A stretch of 7,177 nucleotides of DNA from Woeseia sp. (GTDB lineage: Bacteria > Pseudomonadota > Gammaproteobacteria > Steroidobacterales > Woeseiaceae): the NCBI GenBank assembly GCA_003229095.1, contig QIHS01000001.1:1914-9090 (forward strand). Direction: 5' to 3'. The position numbers and the translations under genes are program-made. How positions within the stretch are numbered: position 1 is the stretch's first letter; every line of letters starts with the position of its first letter. This document shows positions 1-5,790 of this stretch, piece by piece. A model generated the notes under the pieces. It was not told the origin of the DNA and did not search any database. It saw only the letters and a list, made by a program, of their open reading frames with translations.

Positions 1-1089
1 CTTGGTCTCGTGCGCGTGCTGGACGATGAGCACGCGGCACAAGGAAGCTGGAATCCGAATCTCAAAACAGAGCAATTGCAAGATGCGCTGCGCTGGATGG
101 TGCTGACTCGTGTACTTGACGAACGCATGTGGCAAATTCAGCGGCAGGGAAAAATTACTTTTTACATGCCATCGACCGGCGAGGAAGCTGTGTCGATCGG
201 ACAGGCAATGGCGCTGCGCGACGGCGATATGTGTTTCCCGTCGTATCGGAACCAGGGTTTGTTTCTTTATCGCGGCACCAAGCTGGTTGACATGATGTGC
301 CAGTGTTTGTCGAACACGCGCGATATGTGCAAAGGCCGGCAACTTCCAGTCCTTTACCACAACAAAGAAGCGAATATTTTCTCAATCTCTGGAAACCTGG
401 GCACGCAATACCCACACGCGGTTGGTTGGGCAATGGCATCGGCGATCAAGGGTGAGGATCACATCGCTGCATCCTGGGTTGGCGATGGTAGTACGGCCGA
501 GGCCGATTTTCATCACGCCATAACCTTCGCGGCGATTTACCAGGCACCGGTAATTCTTAATATCGTCAACAATCAATGGGCGATCTCGACGTTCCAGGGT
601 TTTGCCGGTGGTGAACGTCGGCCATTTGCGGCACGCGGTTTGGGCCTCGGTATTCCGGGCCTGCGCGTTGACGGTAACGACTTTCTTGCGATTTACTCGG
701 CAACGCTTTGGGCTGCAGACAGAGCCCGCAACGGCGGCGGCCCAACGATCATCGAACTGGTGACTTACCGCGCCGGTCCACATTCCACCAGTGACGACCC
801 AACGAAATACCGACCGAAGGACGAATGGAAATCGTTTCCACTGGGCGATCCGCTGGAACGATTGAAGCAACACCTGATTACACAGGGAAACTGGTCCGAC
901 GAGCAGCATGAAGAAGTGATCGAAGAGTACAAGGCGAAAGTTCTCGCAGCCTGGAAAGAAGCACAGACGTTCGGGACGATGACGGTTGGCCCTTTCCTTG
1001 ACCCTGCTGAAATGTTCGACGATGTTTTTGCGGAATTACCGCCCCACCTTGAATCGCAGCGTCAGGAAATGCTGGACCTGGAGCAATAG
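1..1089 (+). CDS. bkdA1: Branched-chain 2-oxoacid dehydrogenase E1 alpha subunit (5' partial)
   Basis: ThDP-dependent E1 alpha subunit, which with E1 beta decarboxylates the 2-oxoacids of Val, Leu and Ile and loads the acyl group onto the E2 lipoyl arm in the cytoplasm. The ThDP motif GDG (481-489) is followed after 26 residues by NN (568-573). The loop GPHSTSDD (active-site His codon 781-783) and KGRQLPV are hallmarks of the branched-chain rather than the pyruvate enzyme. The frame is open from base 1 and has no stop upstream. A GTG at 10 could pass as a start, but the residues around it (LVRVLDD...AQGSW) match an internal stretch of Pseudomonas BkdA1 as I recall it, where roughly 50 residues precede it. 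I therefore treat the gene as truncated by the window edge and GTG 10 as an internal Val. It ends 3 bases before the E1 beta gene, so the two are co-transcribed. Identity is near certain; the true start is outside the window. Confidence 0.95.
   Translation, partial: LGLVRVLDDEHAAQGSWNPNLKTEQLQDALRWMVLTRVLDERMWQIQRQGKITFYMPSTGEEAVSIGQAMALRDGDMCFPSYRNQGLFLYRGTKLVDMMCQCLSNTRDMCKGRQLPVLYHNKEANIFSISGNLGTQYPHAVGWAMASAIKGEDHIAASWVGDGSTAEADFHHAITFAAIYQAPVILNIVNNQWAISTFQGFAGGERRPFAARGLGLGIPGLRVDGNDFLAIYSATLWAADRARNGGGPTIIELVTYRAGPHSTSDDPTKYRPKDEWKSFPLGDPLERLKQHLITQGNWSDEQHEEVIEEYKAKVLAAWKEAQTFGTMTVGPFLDPAEMFDDVFAELPPHLESQRQEMLDLEQ
1080..1083 (+). promoter_or_regulatory. Shine-Dalgarno for E1 beta
   Basis: GGAG lies 9 bases before the ATG at 1093, within the final codons of the E1 alpha gene. 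It supports the chosen E1 beta start and co-translation of the two subunits. Confidence 0.6.
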
Positions 1090-1092
1090 ACG

Positions 1093-2109
1093 ATGGCGCA
1101 GATGAATATGATCGAAGCGATTCGCTCCGCGCTCGACGTCGTCATGGACAAAGACCCAAGCATCGTCGTACTTGGCGAAGATATTGGATATTTTGGCGGA
1201 GTATTTCGCTGCACGGATGGGCTGCAGGACAAATACGGTGAGCAACGGGTCATCGATGCGCCCATTTCAGAAGGTGGCATCATCGCGACTGCCATCGGCA
1301 TGGGTGTCAACGGCCTGCGACCGGTCGCGGAAATCCAGTTCGCCGACTACATCTATCCCGGCTTCGACCAGATCGTGAGTGAGCTCGGTCGCTTACGCCA
1401 TCGCAGTGGCGGAGATTTCTTTTCGCCGGTGACGATTCGTACGCCTTGTGGTGGCGGCATTCGTGGCGGGCAAACACATTCGCAATCGCCCGAAGCAATT
1501 TTCACGCACATTAGTGGCATCAAGACGGTCATGCCCTCAAATCCGTATGATGCGAAAGGGCTGCTGATCAGCGCAATCGAATCTGACGACCCGATTATCT
1601 TTTTTGAGCCGAAACGAATTTACAACGGACCTTTCGATGGTGATCCGGACAAGCCGGCTGTGTCATGGGCCTCACATCCCAAGGGCGAGGTACCAGAGGG
1701 CTATTACACAGTTCCACTGGGCTCCGCCGAAATTGTCGAGCAGGGCAACGAGCTAACGATTATTACTTACGGTACGCTCGTGCATGTTGCACAGGCGGCA
1801 GCCGCGCTGGTCAGTGTAGATGCTGAAATCATCGATGTACGAACACTGGCACCGCTGGACACGACCACGCTGACTGACTCAGTCAAAAAGACCGGGCGCT
1901 GCCTGGTCGCACATGAGGCAACCCGATATTCCGGACTCGGCGCAGAGCTGTCTGCGACCGTTCAGGAAGAGTGCTTCTATCATCTCGAAGCACCTATAGA
2001 GAGAGTCGCCGGTTGGGATACGCCGTACCCGCATGCGTTCGAATGGCAGTACTTTCCGGGGCAAAAACGAATCGCCGCAGCAATCAGAAAAGTGATGGGG
2101 GCGCAATGA
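1093..2109 (+). CDS. bkdA2: Branched-chain 2-oxoacid dehydrogenase E1 beta subunit
   Basis: The 338-residue partner of E1 alpha; the two form the alpha2-beta2 E1 heterotetramer with ThDP at the interface. A transketolase-like pyrimidine-binding domain fills about residues 4-180 and a transketolase C-terminal domain about 205-325. Visible markers are LGEDIGYFGGVF (27-38), DAPISE with Glu60 as the probable cofactor-activating glutamate, the GGQTHSQSPEA loop with His129, and, near the C-terminus, HEATR and GWDTPYPH. The wording of these blocks follows Pseudomonas BkdA2 closely, and the length is usual for the family. The ATG is preceded by GGAG at 1080-1083 with a 9-base spacer, inside the last codons of the E1 alpha gene. 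The stop TGA overlaps the E2 start as ATGA, indicating translational coupling. Nothing appears broken or missing. Confidence 0.96.
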   Translation: MAQMNMIEAIRSALDVVMDKDPSIVVLGEDIGYFGGVFRCTDGLQDKYGEQRVIDAPISEGGIIATAIGMGVNGLRPVAEIQFADYIYPGFDQIVSELGRLRHRSGGDFFSPVTIRTPCGGGIRGGQTHSQSPEAIFTHISGIKTVMPSNPYDAKGLLISAIESDDPIIFFEPKRIYNGPFDGDPDKPAVSWASHPKGEVPEGYYTVPLGSAEIVEQGNELTIITYGTLVHVAQAAAALVSVDAEIIDVRTLAPLDTTTLTDSVKKTGRCLVAHEATRYSGLGAELSATVQEECFYHLEAPIERVAGWDTPYPHAFEWQYFPGQKRIAAAIRKVMGAQ

Positions 2110-3314
2110 GCGAGTTTATCTTCAAATTACCCGACCTGGGTGAGGGAACCGTCGAGTCTGAAATCGGCGAGTGGAATATCAAGGTTGGTGATGTTGTAGC
2201 AGAAGAAGACATCGTCGGCACGATGATGACGGACAAAGCGGCTGTCGAGCTTGTATCGCCTGTCTCGGGCACAGTCGTGTCGCTGGGTGGCGAGCCGGGA
2301 GACATGGTTGCCGTTGGCGCGCCACTGGTCATCTTTGAAACCGACGGCGTCGTTGGCAGTGAGAAACCACAAGAAAACACTACTCAGCCAACAGCGGTAT
2401 CCGCCGAACAAACAGCAAGAGAAGCGCCTGACCCAATGCCGAACGTCAATGGCAAAGTCATGACGTCCCCGGTGATTCGACGACGGGCGAGAGAAGCCGG
2501 AATCGATCTGGCAAATGTGCCGGGCACCGGCACCGGCGGCCGCATTCTGCCTGCAGACTTCGACCAACATCTGAAATCGATGCAGGACAACAAAACACCG
2601 GCAGCTACACAGCCCGCGAACACCAGTGAAGTCAAAGTGATTGGCTTGCGGCGAATTATCGCGGAACGAATGTCTCAAGCGAACCTTGAAGTACCACACT
2701 TTTCTTACGTTGAGGAAGTGGACATCACCGCACTGGAAGTACTGCGCAAACACCTGAATGAAAAGTATGTTGACGCAGACAGACGCCTGACGCCTTTGCC
2801 GTTCATCGGCTACGCGCTTATTCGTGCTTTGAAAGAATTTCCGCAATGTAATACGACATTCGACAAAGTGCGTAATGTTCTCCTGCGACACGAATCGGTG
2901 CACCTGGGCATTGCGACCCAGACGCCGGATGGTCTCAAAGTGCCGGTCATACGGGATGCACAATCGTTAACGGTCAGCAGACTGGCCGCAGAAATTCGAC
3001 GTTTATCGGAGGCTGCCCGAACAAACAAGATTGGCAAAGATGAGTTAGGCGGCTCTACTATTACACTCACGAGTCTCGGCAAGCTTGGCGGCATCGCATC
3101 GACACCAATCATTAACCTGCCCGAGGTTGCCATCATTGGCGTCAACCGGGCAGTGGAAAGACCGGTTGTTGTCGACGGAAAAGTCGTCGTACGTTTGATG
3201 ATGAATCTCTCATCATCGTTCGATCACCGATTTGTCGATGGCTACGACGCCGCGGAAATGATTCAGCGGATCAGGGAGATGCTGGAAAATCCCGCCACGA
3301 TTTTTATTGCCTAG
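2106..3314 (+). CDS. bkdB: Branched-chain 2-oxoacid dehydrogenase E2 (dihydrolipoyl acyltransferase)
   Basis: The E2 core, which transfers the branched acyl group from the lipoyl arm to CoA. Residues 1-78 are one lipoyl domain, with Lys44 in MTDKAAVEL as the lipoylation site. A linker (about 79-115) follows, then a peripheral subunit-binding domain (about 117-155, SPVIRRRAREAGID...GTGTGGRIL) that docks E1 or E3. After a second linker comes the acyltransferase domain (about 173-402), with the active-site SFDHRFVDG at 371-379 (His374, Asp378). The frame stays open upstream to 1971, but the ATG at 2106 begins the canonical lipoyl-domain start (MSEFIFKLPDLGEG) and overlaps the E1 beta stop, so it is the true start. 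A G-run at 2097-2101 is a weak Shine-Dalgarno only 4 bases away, so coupling probably matters. The product is 402 residues with one lipoyl domain, as in the Pseudomonas protein. No E3 gene follows. Confidence 0.95.
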   Translation: MSEFIFKLPDLGEGTVESEIGEWNIKVGDVVAEEDIVGTMMTDKAAVELVSPVSGTVVSLGGEPGDMVAVGAPLVIFETDGVVGSEKPQENTTQPTAVSAEQTAREAPDPMPNVNGKVMTSPVIRRRAREAGIDLANVPGTGTGGRILPADFDQHLKSMQDNKTPAATQPANTSEVKVIGLRRIIAERMSQANLEVPHFSYVEEVDITALEVLRKHLNEKYVDADRRLTPLPFIGYALIRALKEFPQCNTTFDKVRNVLLRHESVHLGIATQTPDGLKVPVIRDAQSLTVSRLAAEIRRLSEAARTNKIGKDELGGSTITLTSLGKLGGIASTPIINLPEVAIIGVNRAVERPVVVDGKVVVRLMMNLSSSFDHRFVDGYDAAEMIQRIREMLENPATIFIA

Positions 3315-3528
3315 CCCGGACAAAACGCATTCAAAACCTACCGTGGTCCAGAGGGTCAGTATCGAGTTTGGCCCAACGGCGGACGTTGACTCGCTTGAAA
3401 AACTGGTGCGAATTCAGTTATTCTTTTCTATCGATTTGGATACTGCTCAGGCAGCGTCCATCCTCCGTCGAGAGGCACTGCAGCGGTTATCCATTCCGCC
3501 ACGCTCGACGATAGGTTCGCAGAGTTAA
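3307..3528 (+). CDS. Doubtful small ORF between E2 and the MOSC gene
   Basis: A 73-codon open frame that begins with TTG inside the last codons of the E2 gene in a different frame; a GTG at 3343 is an alternative start. Neither start has a recognisable Shine-Dalgarno. The stretch SLEKLVRIQLFF...AASILRREALQRL could form amphipathic helices and the composition is protein-like, but I recognise no family, no signal peptide and no membrane segment. It ends 30 bases before the MOSC gene start. It could be a real small protein, a remnant of a lost gene, or chance. I do not assign a function, and chance is the most likely explanation. Confidence 0.2.
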   Translation: MPSPDKTHSKPTVVQRVSIEFGPTADVDSLEKLVRIQLFFSIDLDTAQAASILRREALQRLSIPPRSTIGSQS

Positions 3529-3554
3529 GGGTGCCTCTATAAATGGAGGTGTCT
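3529..3554 (+). promoter_or_regulatory. Hairpin sequestering the MOSC-gene Shine-Dalgarno
   Basis: Bases 3529-3539 can pair with 3544-3554 around the four-base loop TAAA. Uninterrupted pairs run from A3539-T3544 outward: T-G, C-G, T-A, C-G, C-G, G-T, T-G, G-T, G-C, G-T. The right arm contains the whole GGAGG (3545-3549) of the downstream gene, so the folded mRNA would hide the ribosome-binding site. Five of the eleven pairs are G-U wobbles, which suggests only moderate stability, as in RNA-thermometer-type elements. The pairing is directly visible; a regulatory role is inference, and a chance inverted repeat is possible. Confidence 0.4.
3545..3549 (+). promoter_or_regulatory. Strong Shine-Dalgarno of the MOSC gene
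   Basis: GGAGG lies 9 bases upstream of the ATG at 3559. It is the clearest ribosome-binding site in the window and fixes the MOSC start. It lies within the right arm of the hairpin at 3529-3554. Confidence 0.75.
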
Positions 3555-3558
3555 GCTA

Positions 3559-4404
3559 ATGTCCAAGATTTCCAGTGCTGTACCTGTCGGTCGCGTAGTG
3601 GGGTTGTGGCGTTACCCCGTAAAATCCATGGGAGCCGAGGCGCTGAGTGAAACCCATGTCACCTGGAACGGCCTGCCAGGTGATCGTCGCTGGGCCTTCA
3701 TACGAGACGATAGGGTGCAAAGTGGATTTCCATGGCTTACGCTTCGCGACTGCCAGAACATGAGCCAGTATTCCCCATCCTTCGCTAATCGGCAAAAACC
3801 AGACACGTCTCCTACGGTCGTTCAGACTCCCTCGGGCGCCGCACTCAATGTCACGGACCCGGCACTTGGCTCAGAACTCTGCCCGAGCGGGGCACGAGTA
3901 ATCAGGCAGAGCCGCGGCATCTTCGACACCTTTCCGCTATCCCTCATCACGACGCAGACGATTGCCCGGCTCGGTGAGATCGTCGGCGACTGCCTCAATG
4001 TTCAAAGGTTTCGCCCGAACATCCTGATGGAAGCAGCAGATGACACACCGTTCCCGGAAGACGGTTGGGTAGGGCGAGTTCTGCGCTTCGGTGGCATGCG
4101 CATGCGTGTCGATAAGCGCGACGGCCGATGCGTCGTTATCACTATCGATCCCGTAACGGCAGAGCGCAGCCCGTCGATCCTGCGAGCCGTGATCAACGAA
4201 CGTCAGGGTTTCCTCGGTGTGTACGGCACAACCGTGGAGCCAGGCAGCATCGCCGTAAACGACATAGTGCTGATCGAGCCTCTGGTAACAAAGGATGTAA
4301 CTCATGCTAGTGGTTCAACACGGTTGTATTGCTGGGCCACTGATCTTGAAGAAACCTCACACTGTCCGCCAGGTCAGATTCCGACTATAAAACGGTTAGC
4401 GTAA
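3559..4404 (+). CDS. MOSC-domain protein (YcbX/mARC-like, no ferredoxin domain)
   Basis: A 281-residue protein with an N-terminal MOSC_N beta-barrel (about 10-110; LWRYPVKSM at 16-24, GLPGDRRWAF near 38-47) and a MOSC domain (about 120-240; FRPNILME, then KRDGRCVVITIDP with Cys191, then VYGTTVEPG). In characterised relatives (mARC, YcbX) an equivalent cysteine binds the molybdenum cofactor, and the proteins reduce N-hydroxylated compounds. By analogy this is a cytoplasmic Moco oxidoreductase, but its substrate and electron donor are unknown. It lacks the C-terminal 2Fe-2S domain of E. coli YcbX. After the usual domain end (about residue 241), some 40 residues with two cysteines match nothing I know. 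The start has a strong Shine-Dalgarno. Its 3' end overlaps the convergent peptidase gene by 9 bases. No neighbouring molybdenum-cofactor gene is visible. Confidence 0.87.
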   Translation: MSKISSAVPVGRVVGLWRYPVKSMGAEALSETHVTWNGLPGDRRWAFIRDDRVQSGFPWLTLRDCQNMSQYSPSFANRQKPDTSPTVVQTPSGAALNVTDPALGSELCPSGARVIRQSRGIFDTFPLSLITTQTIARLGEIVGDCLNVQRFRPNILMEAADDTPFPEDGWVGRVLRFGGMRMRVDKRDGRCVVITIDPVTAERSPSILRAVINERQGFLGVYGTTVEPGSIAVNDIVLIEPLVTKDVTHASGSTRLYCWATDLEETSHCPPGQIPTIKRLA

Positions 4405-5730
4405 TTTGATTCCAAAACCATCCCACACTTCGACCTCACCGTAGTTGAGCGAACGCACCTGATCTTCAATTTGTGACAGATCGCCGATGATTACCCAGGT
4501 CATCTCATCCGGGCGCATTAGTGACCTGGCGCGATCGTTAACGCCCTCGAGCGAGACTGCGTCAATGCGTATCGCCGTGCTTTCCGCGTAGTCATAGGGA
4601 AGCCCGTAAGCATCCGATGCCATCATGCTTTGCAGGAAGCCGCGCTTGGTTGCAAAGCGACCTGGCAATGACCGCGTACGATTCTGTTTGACTCTATCTA
4701 ATTCAGCGTCGGTCGCAGGCCGGGAAGACAGGAAGTCGTCAAACTCACGTTTGATTTCCATCATGCTTTCCATAGTTTTGTCAGTCTGCACACTGCCCGA
4801 CACGATCAGGGATTGCTCACCCGAGCTGTTTCTTTGCACGCCGGATCCGATGCCATAAGACCAGCCTTTATCCTCACGCAGATTCATGTTGATGCGTGCC
4901 TCGAAGTCACCACCAAAGACAGCGTTAACAACGGTTAACTCTGTGTTGGTTTCGGCGTCGTAACGAGGAATGGAGTGACCAACGACAATACGGCTTTGAA
5001 CGGCTTCAGGCTGATGCACCAGGATGACGCGCGCAACTGATTGGAGCGCATCGCCGACAGGCTTTGAGTGTGAATCGTTTTTCGCTTTCCAATTGCCGAA
5101 CGATTTTTCAAGCGCGGTTTTTGCCGTGGCAATGTCGATATCACCAATCATGAATACCGTCATGTTGTCCGGCGCAATCTCACGATCATGAAACGCCTGC
5201 AAATTTTCCTGGCTTAGCCCGTTAACGAGTCCGGATGTCCACAAACCGCCCAGCGGGTGATCCGGGCCAAACACTGCACGATTGAACAGTGCAATTGCAT
5301 TGCCCGCCGGGTTTCTTTCAATCGTTGCGAGGAAGGCCAGCACCTGCTGCCTGAACTTTTCTGTTTCGTCGTCCGGGAAAGTTGGATTTCGCAATATCTC
5401 AGCCGCAACCTGCAAAGATTCGTCGAGGTAGGTCGTTAGAATCTGGTAGCTCATCGAGCTTTGCTCAGTGCCCGCCCCCATGCGCACACCCATTGCAATC
5501 TTATCTCTTTCCGCCGCCAGCTCACCGGCATCGTATTTACGCGTACCTTTGTCCATGAGGATGAACATGGCATCTGAAAGGCCCTGTGTTCCCAGGTCGT
5601 CTGCTGTGTTACCGGTATTCATCCGAATCGATACATCGATGATCGGCAGTGAATCGCTTTTTGCAACAACCAGCTCAATGCCGTTCTTGAGCGTCACAGA
5701 CTCGATGTCGGGAAAATTAATCCCTGTCAC
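4396..5730 (-). CDS. Non-catalytic M16 peptidase unit (insulinase-like), signal peptide absent
   Basis: A 444-residue M16-fold protein and the probable partner half of the upstream active protease. Aligned by eye to the family block G-L-A-H-F-L-E-H-x-x-F-K-G-T, residues 50-63 read GLSDAMFILMDKGT. All three zinc-site residues are replaced (Asp53, Phe56, Ile57), so it cannot bind catalytic zinc there. The substrate-binding Arg285 and Tyr292 in LREDKGWSYG are kept, as expected for the unit that closes the cavity of a two-unit M16 peptidase. It starts with GTG inside the upstream stop (GTGA overlap), with no Shine-Dalgarno and no signal peptide; it opens directly with the linker and first strand of an M16 unit. 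No ATG, GTG or TTG lies further upstream in frame before a stop at 5791-5793. It may therefore be the second half of a single protein; see the frame feature at 5727-5790. Family assignment is firm; independent translation is uncertain. Confidence 0.88.
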   Translation of the reverse strand: MTGINFPDIESVTLKNGIELVVAKSDSLPIIDVSIRMNTGNTADDLGTQGLSDAMFILMDKGTRKYDAGELAAERDKIAMGVRMGAGTEQSSMSYQILTTYLDESLQVAAEILRNPTFPDDETEKFRQQVLAFLATIERNPAGNAIALFNRAVFGPDHPLGGLWTSGLVNGLSQENLQAFHDREIAPDNMTVFMIGDIDIATAKTALEKSFGNWKAKNDSHSKPVGDALQSVARVILVHQPEAVQSRIVVGHSIPRYDAETNTELTVVNAVFGGDFEARINMNLREDKGWSYGIGSGVQRNSSGEQSLIVSGSVQTDKTMESMMEIKREFDDFLSSRPATDAELDRVKQNRTRSLPGRFATKRGFLQSMMASDAYGLPYDYAESTAIRIDAVSLEGVNDRARSLMRPDEMTWVIIGDLSQIEDQVRSLNYGEVEVWDGFGIKLR

Positions 5731-5790
5731 GTCTGATATTCGACGACTTTTTCGCTGCTCGCGAACTCCGGAAACGGCAGCACCGTTAGT
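5727..5790 (-). other. Frame junction between the two M16 units
   Basis: The catalytic unit ends at TGA (5729-5727), and the inactive unit is in the -1 frame relative to it. That frame is open back only to a stop at 5791-5793, so a frame change joining the halves must fall within this stretch. The conserved-looking end of the first unit (LPFPEF) leaves mainly the part after about 5762, which contains an A5 tract at 5748-5752. One extra A there, or a -1 slip of the Lys codon AAA, would yield a continuous 902-residue protein reading ...SSEKSRRISDVTGINF.... The geometry is seen in the sequence; whether it reflects a mutation, a sequencing deletion, programmed slippage or plain translational coupling is open. 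Confidence 0.55.

Larger units (their letters stand above)
3315..3558 (+). other. Spacer between the bkd operon and the MOSC gene
   Basis: These 244 bases separate the E2 stop from the MOSC start on the same strand. I see no strong intrinsic terminator after E2; the nearest candidate is a 5-bp stem (3401-3405 with 3415-3419) followed by an interrupted T-rich run. No convincing sigma-70 promoter is visible: TTGACT at 3386-3391 has no matching -10 element. The last 30 bases hold the hairpin listed separately. Read-through from the bkd operon into the MOSC gene is therefore possible. Confidence 0.5.

Noticed and set aside
382..909. 175-codon minus-strand frame opposite E1 alpha
   Set aside because: Antisense shadow of a clear ThDP enzyme gene; low-likelihood composition and no ribosome-binding site.
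2127..2963. 278-codon open frame on the minus strand opposite the E2 gene
   Set aside because: It lies wholly antisense to a well-conserved E2 coding region, is rich in Arg, Cys, His and Phe, matches no family I know, and is a codon-bias shadow.
3401..3430. Terminator-like stem AACTG/CAGTT followed by a T-rich run
   Set aside because: Only five pairs, with a nine-base loop and an interrupted T run; too weak to call as the bkd operon terminator.
3516..3543. Possible sigma-70 promoter: TTCGCA, 16-base spacer, TATAAA
   Set aside because: The -35 match is poor, and transcription would start at about 3550, removing the strong Shine-Dalgarno of the gene it would serve.
4304..4390. 28-codon ATG frame inside the MOSC tail
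   Set aside because: Too short, no ribosome-binding site, and I recognise no similarity; not evidence of a separate gene.
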